The position numbers and the translations under genes are program-made. DNA of 64,000 bases, from assembly GCF_000737065.1 (NCBI RefSeq), contig NZ_AQRC01000015.1:1-64000 (forward strand), given 5' to 3'. Origin of the DNA: Thioclava atlantica (lineage in GTDB: Bacteria; Pseudomonadota; Alphaproteobacteria; Rhodobacterales; Rhodobacteraceae). Positions 1 to 10,563 of this stretch are shown here, piece after piece (position 1 is the first letter of the stretch; each line of letters starts with the position of its first letter). A model generated the notes under the pieces. That model made no database searches, was not told the origin of the DNA, and was given only the letters and a program-made list of their open reading frames with translations.

Positions 1-197
1 GTTCGCGTCGTATCGACCAAACCGCCCGCATATCTCTTCAGATATCCATCAATTTCAAAGAGCCAGAGGCCAAAAAGAACCGGAAGCGCTTACTCGAAGC
101 GCGCCCCGCTCTCGAACCTCAATGTTTCTTGCCTTCATTTCCAGCGCTGCTGGCCTTTCCGGCGCCGCTGCGGTTCGTTGTGTGCCCCGCTTCGGTG
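1..197 (-). other. Leader of an rRNA operon (16S gene lies beyond left edge)
   Basis: Read on the minus strand, the last ~65 bases before the window edge match the conserved pre-16S leader of Rhodobacter relatives. A GCTCTTTGAAATTG boxA-like antitermination element (50-64) is followed by GATATCTGAAGAGATATG and GGGCGGTTTGG, which in this group lie shortly upstream of 16S. No mature rRNA is inside the window. The assignment rests on recognising the leader, so it would be confirmed by 16S just past base 1. Confidence 0.72.
50..64 (-). promoter_or_regulatory. boxA-like rRNA antitermination element
   Basis: Minus-strand GCTCTTTGAAATTG resembles the boxA element (core TGCTCTTTA) that loads NusB/S10 on rRNA transcripts. 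It lies inside the leader described above, about 140 nt downstream of the proposed start. Confidence 0.6.
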
Positions 198-203
198 AGG
201 AGG

Positions 204-232
204 GTTCTACGCATACGACCGGGGGGCCGCAA
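204..232 (-). promoter_or_regulatory. Candidate rrn promoter
   Basis: On the minus strand TTGCGG (227-232) is separated by exactly 17 nt from TAGAAC (204-209), a sigma70-type match for this group. AT-rich sequence with several A/T runs lies upstream (233-300), as expected for an UP/FIS region. It points into the rRNA leader. Confidence 0.6.
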
Positions 233-299
233 GAGCTTTTTTCGTGAAACCGTCACTTTTTTCCCGGAGGCCTTATTTCCTTGAGCAAAATTGCGGCAG

Positions 300-328
300 A
301 AAATGAAAATGGGGGCTCGTGAGCCCCC
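300..328 (-). terminator. Rho-independent terminator of psd-pssA
   Basis: A GGGGGCTC/GAGCCCCC stem (311-328) is followed on the minus strand by the T-rich ATTTTCATTTT. It lies about 90 bases past the pssA stop and before the rrn promoter. Confidence 0.8.
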
Positions 329-416
329 GTCATCCCCTCTCGATCTGCCGATTTGCGCCGCAAAACCGCGAGTCGCCCCCGCCAGATACCCGATTCAGGC
401 CTCGAGTCAGGCCGAG

Positions 417-1148
417 TCACCCCCGCAAGATCCGCCCCCGCGCTTTCCAGACCGCCGGAATCAGCGCGAGAACATAGAGCACGCACAGAATCACCATCAG
501 AAGCCAGATGCGGGTGAACACCATGCCCACCGCGATGACGGTGCCGATCAGGACGATCCCCACGGCCCGCCGGGGAATCCGCATCGCCTTGGGCGAGAAG
601 GTCTTGATCCGCGAGATCATCAGCAGCCCGACAAGGCCCAGCCAGATCGCGACCGCGGCCGGCGCCTGGCGCGCATCCCCGAGACCGGCGAAGGTGATGA
701 ACATCGGCAGCAGCGCGAGCCCCGCCCCCGCGGGCGCAGGCACTCCGGTGAAGTGGCGCATCGAGTCGGGCTCGGCACGCATCACGTTGAACCGCGCGAG
801 ACGCAGACAGGCGGCACCGGCGAATACCAGAACGAAGACCCAACCGAAGGCATGGGTCTCCCCGAGCGCGAAGCGATAGAGAAGAAGGCCGGGGGCGACG
901 CCGAAGCAAAGGAAGTCCGACAGGCTGTCGAGCTCGGCCCCGAAATCGGACGTGGCCTCGAGGCGGCGCGCGAGCAGGCCGTCCATCCCGTCGATCAGCC
1001 CCGAGAGCAGGATCAGCACGACCGCCGTCTCGAACCGGTCATCCATCGCGAAACGGATCGCGGTGAGCCCGATCCCCATCCCCGCCATGGTGACGAGATT
1101 CGGCAGGAGCTGCAAAAACGGCATCCGGTCTTTTTCATGCGGCTCCAT
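417..1148 (-). CDS. pssA: CDP-diacylglycerol--serine O-phosphatidyltransferase
   Basis: Integral inner-membrane enzyme that joins CDP-diacylglycerol and serine to make phosphatidylserine, the precursor of phosphatidylethanolamine. The 243-residue protein has the full CDP-alcohol phosphotransferase signature near the N terminus: D56-G-x2-A60-R61-x8-G70-x3-D74-x3-D78, whose aspartates bind the metal and CDP. About seven hydrophobic segments follow, with an Arg-rich C-terminal end. The length is normal for the short Gram-positive/alphaproteobacterial type. It lies 16 nt downstream of psd on the same strand, so the two genes for consecutive steps form one operon ending at a strong terminator. No defects are seen. 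Confidence 0.95.
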   Translation of the reverse strand: MEPHEKDRMPFLQLLPNLVTMAGMGIGLTAIRFAMDDRFETAVVLILLSGLIDGMDGLLARRLEATSDFGAELDSLSDFLCFGVAPGLLLYRFALGETHAFGWVFVLVFAGAACLRLARFNVMRAEPDSMRHFTGVPAPAGAGLALLPMFITFAGLGDARQAPAAVAIWLGLVGLLMISRIKTFSPKAMRIPRRAVGIVLIGTVIAVGMVFTRIWLLMVILCVLYVLALIPAVWKARGRILRG

Positions 1149-1164
1149 CTGCGCCCTCCCTCTC

Positions 1165-1863
1165 TTAGCGAACGCCGCCCTGACGGGCAGGTTCCGTTCC
1201 CGCGAGATCGGCGATCACCGTCTCGCCGGCCACCATGGTCTGGCCGATGCAGACCAGCGGCTCCACCCCCTCGGGCAGGTAGATGTCGAGCCGCGAGCCG
1301 AAGCGAATGAGGCCGAAGCGCTCCCCCGTCATCAGGCTCTGCCCTTCCTTCGACCAGCACAGGATGCGCCGCGCCACGAGGCCCGCGATCTGCACGACGC
1401 CATATTGGCGTCCGTCGGGAAGGGTCACCGCCAGGCCGTTGCGCTCATTGTCGGAGCTGGCCTTGTCGAGCGAGGCGTTGAGGAACTTGCCCGGCCGATA
1501 GGCGATCTTCGCGATGCGGCCCGCCGCGGGCAAGCGGTTCACATGGCAGTTGAAGACCGACATGAAGACCGAGACCCGCACCATCGGCTGGTCCCCAAGC
1601 CCCAGCTCGGAGGGCGGCACGGCCGGCTCGAGCAGCGACACGATACCATCGGCCGGCGAGACCATCAGCCCCTCGCGGGTGGGCGTTACCCGCTCGGGAT
1701 CGCGGAAGAAGTAGTAGCACCAGACCGTCAGACCCAGCCCGAGCCATCCGAGCGGCTCCCAGATCAGGAACAAGACGAAGGCGATCCCCGCGAAGATCGC
1801 GACGAATTTGCGCCCTTCCGGGTGCATCGGCTTGACGAAGGTGGAGAGCATGGAAACGGACAT
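1165..1863 (-). CDS. psd: Phosphatidylserine decarboxylase, short form
   Basis: Converts phosphatidylserine to phosphatidylethanolamine at the inner membrane using a pyruvoyl group made by self-cleavage. The 232-residue protein has one or two N-terminal membrane segments (about residues 21-50), the conserved SPADG (69-73) and NCHVNR (105-110) blocks, and the cleavage site FGS with G189-S190 near the C terminus. This is the pattern of the roughly 230-residue proteobacterial archaetidylserine-type Psd. It is first gene of the psd-pssA operon. The start has CGATGTCCG context, and an earlier in-frame start is not needed to cover the family. Confidence 0.95.
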   Translation of the reverse strand: MSVSMLSTFVKPMHPEGRKFVAIFAGIAFVLFLIWEPLGWLGLGLTVWCYYFFRDPERVTPTREGLMVSPADGIVSLLEPAVPPSELGLGDQPMVRVSVFMSVFNCHVNRLPAAGRIAKIAYRPGKFLNASLDKASSDNERNGLAVTLPDGRQYGVVQIAGLVARRILCWSKEGQSLMTGERFGLIRFGSRLDIYLPEGVEPLVCIGQTMVAGETVIADLAGTEPARQGGVR

Positions 1864-1959
1864 CGGAGCCTCGAAGATTGCTTGTCCTCGTGCTTAACGC
1901 ATGGGAGGGACAATGCAAATCCCGACCATCCGGCCTGCCCTCACGTTGCGCCCGAGTGG

Positions 1960-2090
1960 CGCCGCCCCCTCGACGCTGACGCGTCTTCCCCCGGGATATT
2001 TCGGGCAGGCCCGAGGAGCGGCACCTTTGCGCCTTCGGGCCTGTGCAAATATCCCCGGGGGAGCGGCGCAGCCGCGGGGGCGGAGCCCCC
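1960..2090. repeat. Nested palindromic intergenic repeat, copy A
   Basis: Left arm CCCCCGGGATATTT (from 1988) is mirrored by AAATATCCCCGGGGG (2047-2060). The right arm is followed by hairpins GCGGCGCAGCCGC and GGGGGCGGAGCCCCC (2062-2090); GGCGCCGCCCCC lies left at about 1960. The GGAGCATTTGG inner arm is missing. It lies 3' of rpsI. Confidence 0.75.
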
Positions 2091-2095
2091 AATGC

Positions 2096-2124
2096 AAAAC
2101 GCGGCCCCCGAGGGAGCCGCGTTT
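2096..2124 (-). terminator. Terminator of rplM-rpsI
   Basis: Minus-strand stem AAACGCGGC/GCCGCGTTT (2097-2105 with 2116-2124) ending in T residues, 25 bases past the rpsI stop. Confidence 0.75.
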
Positions 2125-2148
2125 CGTGAATTCGTATCGCGAAAGGGA

Positions 2149-2649
2149 TCAGCGTTTCGAGAACTGGAAGCTCCGGCGTGCTTTCGCCTTACCGTATTTC
2201 TTCCGCTCGACGACGCGCGAGTCACGGGTCAGGAAGCCCGCAGCCTTGAGCGCCGAACGCAGCGAGGGATCGTAAAGCTGGAGCGCTTTCGAGATGCCGT
2301 GCTTCACAGCACCGGCCTGGCCCGAAAGGCCGCCGCCCGCCACGGTGGCGTAGACGTCGAACTGACCTTCCACATTGGCCACGCCGAAGGGCTGGTTCAC
2401 GATCAGCTGGAGCACGGGACGCGCGAAATACTTGTCCATCTCCTTGCCGTTCACTTCCACCTTGCCGGTGCCGGGCTTGACCCAGACGCGGGCGACAGCG
2501 TCTTTACGCTTGCCGGTCGCGTAGGCACGGCCCTGCGCATCGCGCACGGGCTCGCGGGGCGCGGCGGTTTCGGTCTCGGTCGCGGCAACGGCGCTCGAGC
2601 CGGACACGACCGATTTCAGATCGTCGAGAGTCTTGATATCGTCGGCCAT
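2149..2649 (-). CDS. rpsI: 30S ribosomal protein S9
   Basis: Small-subunit protein whose basic C-terminal tail reaches the P-site tRNA. The 166-residue protein has an N-terminal acidic extension of about 38 residues, typical of alphaproteobacterial S9. The S9 core follows ([15 protein letters not shown], then [32 protein letters not shown]), and it ends in the invariant [11 protein letters not shown]. It lies 2 nt downstream of rplM, the usual L13-S9 pair, and closes that operon at a terminator. Confidence 0.98.
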   Translation of the reverse strand: MADDIKTLDDLKSVVSGSSAVAATETETAAPREPVRDAQGRAYATGKRKDAVARVWVKPGTGKVEVNGKEMDKYFARPVLQLIVNQPFGVANVEGQFDVYATVAGGGLSGQAGAVKHGISKALQLYDPSLRSALKAAGFLTRDSRVVERKKYGKAKARRSFQFSKR

Positions 2650-2651
2650 GA

Positions 2652-3113
2652 TCAGCTCCGGGTGTTCTTCTTGTTCATCGACTTGACGTCGAGAACTTCA
2701 GGCTGTTGCGCTTCGTGCGGATGCTCGGCGCCGGCATAGACGCGCAGGTTCGACATCTGTGCACGGCCAAGGCGGTTGCGCGCGATCATGCGCTCGACGG
2801 CCTTGATCACCACGCGCTCGGGATGCGCGCCCTCGAGGATCTGGCGCGCGGTGCGCGACTTGATCCCGCCGGGGTGGTTGGTGTGCCAGAAGTAGGTCTT
2901 GTCGTCACGCTTCTTGCCGGTCATCTGCACCTTGTCGGCGTTGATGACGATGACGTTGTCGCCCATGTCCATATGGGGCGTGAAGGTGGCCTTGTGCTTG
3001 CCACGCAGACGCATCGCGACGATCGAGGCGAGACGGCCCAGCACGACGCCCTCGGCGTCGATGATGACCCATTTCTTTTCGATCTCCGCGGGTTTCGCGG
3101 TGTAGGTTTTCAT
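2652..3113 (-). CDS. rplM: 50S ribosomal protein L13
   Basis: Large-subunit assembly protein. The 153-residue sequence has the L13 landmarks [31 protein letters not shown] and [17 protein letters not shown], with a slightly longer tail than the E. coli protein. It is first gene of the rplM-rpsI operon. The 240 bases upstream are unusually AT-rich for this genome and must hold the promoter, but no single -35/-10 pair stands out. Confidence 0.98.
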   Translation of the reverse strand: MKTYTAKPAEIEKKWVIIDAEGVVLGRLASIVAMRLRGKHKATFTPHMDMGDNVIVINADKVQMTGKKRDDKTYFWHTNHPGGIKSRTARQILEGAHPERVVIKAVERMIARNRLGRAQMSNLRVYAGAEHPHEAQQPEVLDVKSMNKKNTRS

Positions 3114-3353
3114 TGTCTTTCGGCCCTTTTGGAGGGTTGCGGAATTCGATGCGGGCTTTTCGTCGATTCCGGATGCGTTTTCAAGTGGCGACTTCGTAAT
3201 TTTTCCTTGTTAAATCAATGTCTTGAAAAATAGGTATTAAAATACCCCAGATCTTCCGGGCGCAGCGGGCGGTTTCGGCGCAACCCAACGGGTGCGATCC
3301 TTCTGACACTCCGAAATTACAGCCCTCCCCTCGCCCCGGATCGCAGGGGGGCA

Positions 3354-3773
3354 TCACTTGGGCGGAATCGAATAGGTCATACTTGCGCGTGCGACAGGGC
3401 GCTCGTCCCCGTCCGAGAAGATCAGTGCCTCGCCCACCGCCAGCACCCGCCCGAGCTTGAGCAGACGGATCTTCGCGATCAGGTCCGCCCCCGACGCGGG
3501 CTTGCGCATGAAGTCGATCGAGGCGTTCGTCGTGACCGCCAGTGCCACCTTCCCGATCCGCGCGAGGATCGCCATGTAGATCCCGACATCGGCCAGCGCG
3601 AACATGTTGGGCCCCGAGACGGTGCCGCCGGGGCGCAGATGCCGCTCGGCCACCTTGAGCCGCACGATCAGTTCGTCGTCGTTGAGGCTGTCGATCGCGA
3701 ACTCGCCCTTCACCTGCGGAAATGTCTCGTCGAGAAATGCCGCAAGCTCCCCCGTCTCCATCACAAGCGCCAT
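3354..3773 (-). CDS. PaaI-family hotdog thioesterase
   Basis: A 139-residue single hotdog-fold protein of the PaaI/YiiD-like acyl-CoA thioesterase group. Visible signs are the helix GPNMFALADVGIYMAILARIG (about residues 53-73), the strand TTNASIDFMRKPASGADLI, and the alternating strand at RVLAVGEALIF. Asp62 in LADV occupies the place of the usual catalytic Asp in PaaI-type enzymes. Likely cytoplasmic hydrolysis of small acyl-CoAs; the substrate cannot be told from sequence. It is divergent from the crotonase gene next to it, with 63 bases between the two starts. Confidence 0.8.
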   Translation of the reverse strand: MALVMETGELAAFLDETFPQVKGEFAIDSLNDDELIVRLKVAERHLRPGGTVSGPNMFALADVGIYMAILARIGKVALAVTTNASIDFMRKPASGADLIAKIRLLKLGRVLAVGEALIFSDGDERPVARASMTYSIPPK

Positions 3774-3836
3774 GCGCCCTCCCCTTTTCTCTCTCCCGGA
3801 CCCGGCCTAGAGTTTCTCCAAAGAGGAGGAGTTTCA

Positions 3837-4625
3837 ATGACCGATCTTGTGATCCGCGAGGACCGGGGCGCGGTGGCGCATCTGACGATGAATTCCCCAG
3901 GCTCGCTCAATGCGCTCTCGGATGCGATGCTGGCCGCGCTCAAGGCGCGGTTTTCCGAACTGGCCGAGGATACCGCGATCAAGGTCATCGTGCTCAAGGG
4001 CGCGGGCAAGGCCTTCTGCGCCGGCCATGACCTGAAGGAGATGCAACGCGGCCGCGAGGCCCCCGACAACGGGCGCGCCTATTTTGCGGATCTCTTCTTC
4101 CGCTGCGCCGAGGTGATGCAGATGATCCCCGCCCTGCCCCAGCCGGTGATCGCCGAGGCCCATGGCATCGCCACCGCCGCGGGCTGCCAGCTCGTCGCCT
4201 CCTGCGACCTGGCAGTGGCCGCCGAAGATACCCGGTTCGGCGTGAACGGCGTCAATATCGGGCTGTTCTGCTCGACACCGATGGTGGCATTGTCGCGCAA
4301 CGTGCCGCGAAAGGTGGCCTTCGAGATGCTGACCACGGGCGAGTTCATCAGCGCGGCTCGCGCCGTCGAAGTGGGGCTCGTGAACCGGGTCGCCCCCCAT
4401 GAGGAACTTGCCGCCGAGACCGAAGCGCTCGCCACCACGATCGAGGGCAAGCTCGGCGCGGCGGTGAAGATCGGCAAGCGCGCCTTCTACGATCAGGCGA
4501 ACATGGATCTGGCGGCGGCCTATGAACACACCGCGGCGGTGATGGTCGAGAACATGCTCTGGCGCGACACCGCCGAAGGCGTTCAGGCCTTCATCGAAAA
4601 ACGGAAACCGGACTGGGCCGAGTAA
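3837..4625 (+). CDS. Crotonase-fold protein, ECHDC3-like (divergent enoyl-CoA hydratase)
   Basis: A 262-residue crotonase-superfamily protein. The ATG at 3837 follows AAGAGGAGGAG, and an in-frame upstream extension has no homology-like content, so this start is preferred. The oxyanion-hole loop FCAGHDLKEM (60-69) is intact. However, the two catalytic glutamates of classical hydratases are replaced: the GGGCELA equivalent reads AAGCQLV (Gln118) and the FGQPEI equivalent reads FGVNGV (Gly138). The C-terminal part (VALSRNVPRKVAFEMLTTGEFI) resembles the ECHDC3 subfamily. Ordinary hydratase activity is therefore doubtful; CoA-thioester binding is likely. It is divergent from a thioesterase. Confidence 0.85.
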   Translation: MTDLVIREDRGAVAHLTMNSPGSLNALSDAMLAALKARFSELAEDTAIKVIVLKGAGKAFCAGHDLKEMQRGREAPDNGRAYFADLFFRCAEVMQMIPALPQPVIAEAHGIATAAGCQLVASCDLAVAAEDTRFGVNGVNIGLFCSTPMVALSRNVPRKVAFEMLTTGEFISAARAVEVGLVNRVAPHEELAAETEALATTIEGKLGAAVKIGKRAFYDQANMDLAAAYEHTAAVMVENMLWRDTAEGVQAFIEKRKPDWAE

Positions 4626-4649
4626 CCGGGCCTCGGCGAACCGGCCCGG
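4626..4649. terminator. Hairpin between convergent genes
   Basis: CCGGGCC/GGCCCGG stem (4626-4632 with 4643-4649) in the 27-base gap between two convergent stops. There is no T-tract, so termination is only likely. Confidence 0.45.
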
Positions 4650-4652
4650 CGT

Positions 4653-7380
<2,728 letters not shown>

Positions 7381-7393
7381 CTTCGGCCTTGTT

Positions 7394-7440
7394 CAAATAT
7401 CCCGGGTGGGTCCGGGAGGGCAGCGCCCTCCCGCCTGCAT
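7394..7440. repeat. Nested palindromic repeat, half copy B
   Basis: CAAATATCCCGGGTGGG followed by the hairpin GGGAGGGCAGCGCCCTCCC. It corresponds to the right half of the repeat family only. It lies directly 3' of the second GNAT gene. Confidence 0.6.
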
Positions 7441-7458
7441 GCTTTCGGGACAGGCCTC

Positions 7459-7998
7459 TCAGTTCATCTTGAGAAGGTAAGTCCAGGTCGGCACATGGCG
7501 GCCGCGCGCCAGCGACCAGCTCTCGGCATCGCCGAGATATTCGAAACCGCAATTCGTCAGCACCCGCGCCGAGCCGGGATTGTCCTGGAAGACCTCGGCA
7601 AAGAGCGTCCGGCTCTCATGCGGATTGGCGGCGACGAGCGCGGCGACCGCCTCTGAGGCGAAGCCGGTATTCCAGAACCCCGGACCGACCCAGAAACCGA
7701 TCTCGGACTGGTCGTCTTCAAGACGGGTGAGCGAGACGATGCCAAGCAACTCGGCCAGCCCCTGCCGCGATCCGTCGATCGCCCAGACATCCTCGACGCG
7801 GTCCTCGGCCTGCGCGCGGGCGATGAAGTTCTCGGCCGTGCCCGGCGGAAGCGGATGCGGGATCGCGCGCGTGCCCTCGGCGATGCGCTTGTCGGATGTA
7901 TACATGGTGATCAGACCGGCGTCGGAACGACGCAGCGGGCGCAGAGCGAAACGCTCCGCCTCGATCACGGGCTGGTTGAAAATCGTCTCCTGGTACAT
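7459..7998 (-). CDS. GNAT acetyltransferase, RimJ/RimL type
   Basis: A 179-residue GNAT protein of the same subgroup as its downstream neighbour: N-terminal ERFALRPLRRSDAGLITMY, then FWNTGFASEAVAALVA as the acetyl-CoA loop and NPGSARVLTNCGFEYLGD. The canonical Q/RxxGxG/A glycine pattern of the loop is partly altered (WNTGFASE). The start has a strong GAGGAGGAG box 5 bases upstream. The pair probably arose from an old duplication, but the identity is low by eye. Substrate unknown. Confidence 0.85.
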   Translation of the reverse strand: MYQETIFNQPVIEAERFALRPLRRSDAGLITMYTSDKRIAEGTRAIPHPLPPGTAENFIARAQAEDRVEDVWAIDGSRQGLAELLGIVSLTRLEDDQSEIGFWVGPGFWNTGFASEAVAALVAANPHESRTLFAEVFQDNPGSARVLTNCGFEYLGDAESWSLARGRHVPTWTYLLKMN

Positions 7999-8147
7999 CG
8001 GCGCTCCTCCTCGAAACGCGGGTGAGCCGACGGCTCCTCCTGCCGCATGGCCCTAATTTAAAAATAGGTCAGGAAGATGACAGTACATCCCCCGCCCCGG
8101 CAAATAATCTCGCAGCGTTTGCAAAACCTTAATGCCCGCGCAACGAG

Positions 8148-8176
8148 AAAGGGGACCGGCCTTTCAGCCGATCCCC
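8148..8176 (-). terminator. Terminator of rplU-rpmA
   Basis: Minus-strand stem GGGGATCGGC/GCCGGTCCCC with one G-U pair, followed by TTTC, about 30 bases past the rpmA stop. Confidence 0.7.
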
Positions 8177-8206
8177 CAATCTTTACTGCCTCGGGTTCTC
8201 TTCGGC

Positions 8207-8476
8207 TTACTCGGCGGCCTCCTGAGCCGGGAGGACCGATACGAACGTGCGGCCCTTGAGGCCCTTGCGGAAGGTAACGGCGCCCTCGGCGGTCGCAAAG
8301 ATGGTGTGATCCTTGCCCATGCCGACGCCTTCACCCGGCCACCACTTGGTGCCGCGCTGACGCACGATGATGTTGCCCGGAATGGCCGACTGGCCACCGT
8401 ACAGCTTCACGCCAAGACGACGACCCGCGGAGTCGCGGCCGTTACGGGAAGAACCGCCTGCTTTCTTGTGTGCCAT
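8207..8476 (-). CDS. rpmA: 50S ribosomal protein L27
   Basis: 89-residue large-subunit protein whose N-terminal tail lies near the peptidyl-transferase centre. It has [16 protein letters not shown] at the N terminus, [23 protein letters not shown] and [12 protein letters not shown]. There is no cleavable N-terminal extension of the Firmicute type. It is 12 nt downstream of rplU in the standard L21-L27 operon. Confidence 0.98.
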   Translation of the reverse strand: MAHKKAGGSSRNGRDSAGRRLGVKLYGGQSAIPGNIIVRQRGTKWWPGEGVGMGKDHTIFATAEGAVTFRKGLKGRTFVSVLPAQEAAE

Positions 8477-8488
8477 GGGTGTCTCTCC

Positions 8489-9124
8489 TTATTTCGCGAG
8501 CTCTTTGGCCTGCTCGACCCAGTCGGGCTTGACCTTGGTGGCTTCGAAGGTTTCGGGATCGACCGACGCGAGCTGGGCGAAGGTGGTGATGCCAGCTTCG
8601 TTCAGCTTCTTCTCGGCCGCGGGGCCCAGACCGGTGATCACCTTGAGATCGTCGGCTTCGGCGACGGCGGCTTCGGCAGCCTTCGGCGCGGCTTTCGGAG
8701 CAGCGGCTTTCTTCGCCGCCGGCTTGGCCGCAGCCTCGCCCTTGGTGCCATGCGCGGCACGGCGCGCGATCGCGGTGCCCACCGCTTCCTTCACGCCCGA
8801 CTTCTCGGCGCCCGAAGCGAGCACGTCGGTCACGCGCAGCAGAGTGAGCTGCTGACGGTGGCCACGGGTCCGCTGCGACGAGTGCTTACGACGACGCTTG
8901 TGGTAGGTGATGACCTTGTCGGCCTTGATGTTGTCGATGACCTCGGCCTGCACCGCCGCGCCTTCGACGAGGGGCGTGCCGAATTGCGGCTTGTCGCCGC
9001 CGACCATCAGAATCTCGTTGAACTGGACTTTTTCGCCAGCTTCGGCTGCGAGCAGTTCGACGCGCAGGATATCGCCCGCCTGAACCTTGTATTGCTTGCC
9101 GCCGGTCTTGAGGACCGCAAACAT
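8489..9124 (-). CDS. rplU: 50S ribosomal protein L21 with C-terminal helix-hairpin-helix extension
   Basis: The first ~103 residues are ordinary L21 (MFAVLKTGGKQYKVQAGDIL, then TYHKRRRKHSSQRTRGHRQQLT), a 23S rRNA-binding protein. At 211 residues it is about twice the usual length. An Ala/Lys/Pro-rich linker (about 128-150) leads to DDLKVITGLGPAAEKKLNEAGITTFAQLA and a short tail, a helix-hairpin-helix-type domain also found at the end of some alphaproteobacterial NuoE proteins. The start at 9124 is the family start; a longer upstream frame was rejected. Annotations for related species often call this an L21/unknown-domain fusion. The role of the extra domain is not known to me. Confidence 0.96.
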   Translation of the reverse strand: MFAVLKTGGKQYKVQAGDILRVELLAAEAGEKVQFNEILMVGGDKPQFGTPLVEGAAVQAEVIDNIKADKVITYHKRRRKHSSQRTRGHRQQLTLLRVTDVLASGAEKSGVKEAVGTAIARRAAHGTKGEAAAKPAAKKAAAPKAAPKAAEAAVAEADDLKVITGLGPAAEKKLNEAGITTFAQLASVDPETFEATKVKPDWVEQAKELAK

Positions 9125-9227
9125 GGGTCTTTCCTTTTCATCCATCCGCGCCCTGTGGCCCCTGTACCGGGTTCGTGGGCCTTCCGGCCCGCCGTCGGAC
9201 TGCGCGCTCCGTAAGGAGCGGAGTTGC

Positions 9228-9265
9228 AAAAACGAGGCCCGGCGGAAAGAGGACTCTCCGCCGGG
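9228..9265 (-). terminator. Terminator of the AMACR-like gene
   Basis: Minus-strand stem CCCGGCGGA/TCCGCCGGG (9238-9246 with 9257-9265), then CCTCGTTTTT. It lies 56 bases past the stop of the CoA enzyme gene and upstream of rplU, so it separates the two units. Confidence 0.75.
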
Positions 9266-9320
9266 TCGTGCCCATATCGAGGTTCGCACCCCGGCTGTCA
9301 AGGAAAATCGGCCCGTTTTC

Positions 9321-10421
9321 TCAGGCGCTCCAGCGCGCAAGCGCCTCAGCCGGGGCGATGCGGCGCCCCGTCCCGCCGGCCGTTCCGGGCGTGGCCGAGA
9401 GGCGCGGCGCGGGCGTGGGCTGGACGAGCCCGTCCCGCTCGAGATAAGCGCCGCGCGCGGCATTCTGCGGATGGGCCCGCGCCTCGGCCAGGGAAAGGAC
9501 CGGCGTCGCGCAGGCATCCGTCGCGGCGAAGACCGAGGCCCAGTCGTCGCGGCTTCGCGTCGCGAATCGCGCCGCAAGAAGGCGCTTCAATTCGGGCCAG
9601 TGCGCCGGATCGCTCCGATCGGGCAGGGCCGCCGCTTCGAGGCCGAGCCCCGCGACCAACTCCGCCCAGAATTGCGGCTCGATCGCCCCCACCGCCAGAT
9701 GTCCGCCACAGGCACATTCATAGACCGTATAATAGGGGGCCGCGCCATCGAGCAGGTTGGCCTGCCGCCGATCGCTCCAGGCACCCTGCCCCGCCATGCC
9801 GGTGATCATCGCCATCAGATGCGCCACGCCGTCGGTGATCGCGCAATCGACGACCTGCCCCTGTCCGGTCGCGCGCGCCCGGAAGATCGCGGCCAGCATC
9901 CCGAAGGCGAGGTAGATCCCGCCGCCGCCGAAATCGCCCAGCAGGTTGAGCGGAATGGCCGGCGCCTCCTCCGGGCCGATCGCATGCAGCGCCCCGGTCA
10001 GCGAGAGGTAATTGATGTCGTGCCCCGCACGCTGCGCGAGCGGTCCCTCCTGACCCCAGCCGGTCATCCGCCCATAGACCAGCGCCGGGTGGTCGGGAAA
10101 ATCATCCGGCCCGAGCCCGAGGCGCTCCATCACCCCTGGCCGCATACCCTCGATCAGCCCGTCGGCCCGCGCGATCAGCGCCCGCGCCGCCGCCCGCCCC
10201 TCCCCGGATTTCAGATCGAGCTCGACGAAATCCCGGCCCCGGTCGAGCAGATCGACCTCGAGCCCAAGGACGTGATTCTCCGCCCCGGCCGATCCCGGGC
10301 GTGCGATCCGGATCACCTCGGCGCCGAAATCGGCCAGACACATCGCGGCAAACGGCGTCGGGCCAAGGCCCGAGATCTCGACGATGCGCAACCCGCGAAG
10401 CGGTCCGTGACCTTTGTTCAT
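9321..10421 (-). CDS. CaiB/BaiF CoA-transferase family protein, alpha-methylacyl-CoA racemase type
   Basis: 366-residue type III CoA-transferase-fold enzyme. The start MNKGHGPLRGLRIVEISGLGP at 10421 was chosen because upstream codons lie in repeat DNA. The sequence GRMTGWGQEGPLAQRAGHDINYLSLTGALHAIG is the hallmark of the AMACR branch, which epimerises 2-methyl-branched acyl-CoA esters. The conserved Asp in GHDINY and the preceding His are the active-site residues of that branch. A role in branched-chain or sterol side-chain fatty acid degradation is inferred. It sits alone between a terminator and repeat copy C. Confidence 0.87.
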   Translation of the reverse strand: MNKGHGPLRGLRIVEISGLGPTPFAAMCLADFGAEVIRIARPGSAGAENHVLGLEVDLLDRGRDFVELDLKSGEGRAAARALIARADGLIEGMRPGVMERLGLGPDDFPDHPALVYGRMTGWGQEGPLAQRAGHDINYLSLTGALHAIGPEEAPAIPLNLLGDFGGGGIYLAFGMLAAIFRARATGQGQVVDCAITDGVAHLMAMITGMAGQGAWSDRRQANLLDGAAPYYTVYECACGGHLAVGAIEPQFWAELVAGLGLEAAALPDRSDPAHWPELKRLLAARFATRSRDDWASVFAATDACATPVLSLAEARAHPQNAARGAYLERDGLVQPTPAPRLSATPGTAGGTGRRIAPAEALARWSA

Positions 10422-10439
10422 GTGTCTCCCTCCCGCAGC

Positions 10440-10540
10440 TGGGGGTTTTGCACCCCCAGACCCCCGCAGGATATTTGAGGCATTTGGAAAGGAGAACACC
10501 CCCCCTTCCAAATGCTGGAAATATCCCCGCCGGAGGCAAC
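10440..10540. repeat. Nested palindromic intergenic repeat, copy C
   Basis: A GGGGG/CCCCC hairpin (10441-10457) is followed by the left arm GGATATTTGAGGCATTTGGAA (10469-10489), mirrored at 10505-10528 by TTCCAAATGCTGGAAATATCC. The inner spacer is C-rich. It lies 3' of the ABC-F gene. Confidence 0.75.
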
Positions 10541-10563
10541 CGACCGAGCCGCGCGCACAGCGT

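Noticed and set aside
952-2739. Long plus-strand frames over pssA, psd and rpsI
   Set aside because: Arg/Pro/Gly/His-rich shadow translation typical of high-GC genomes, with no motifs.
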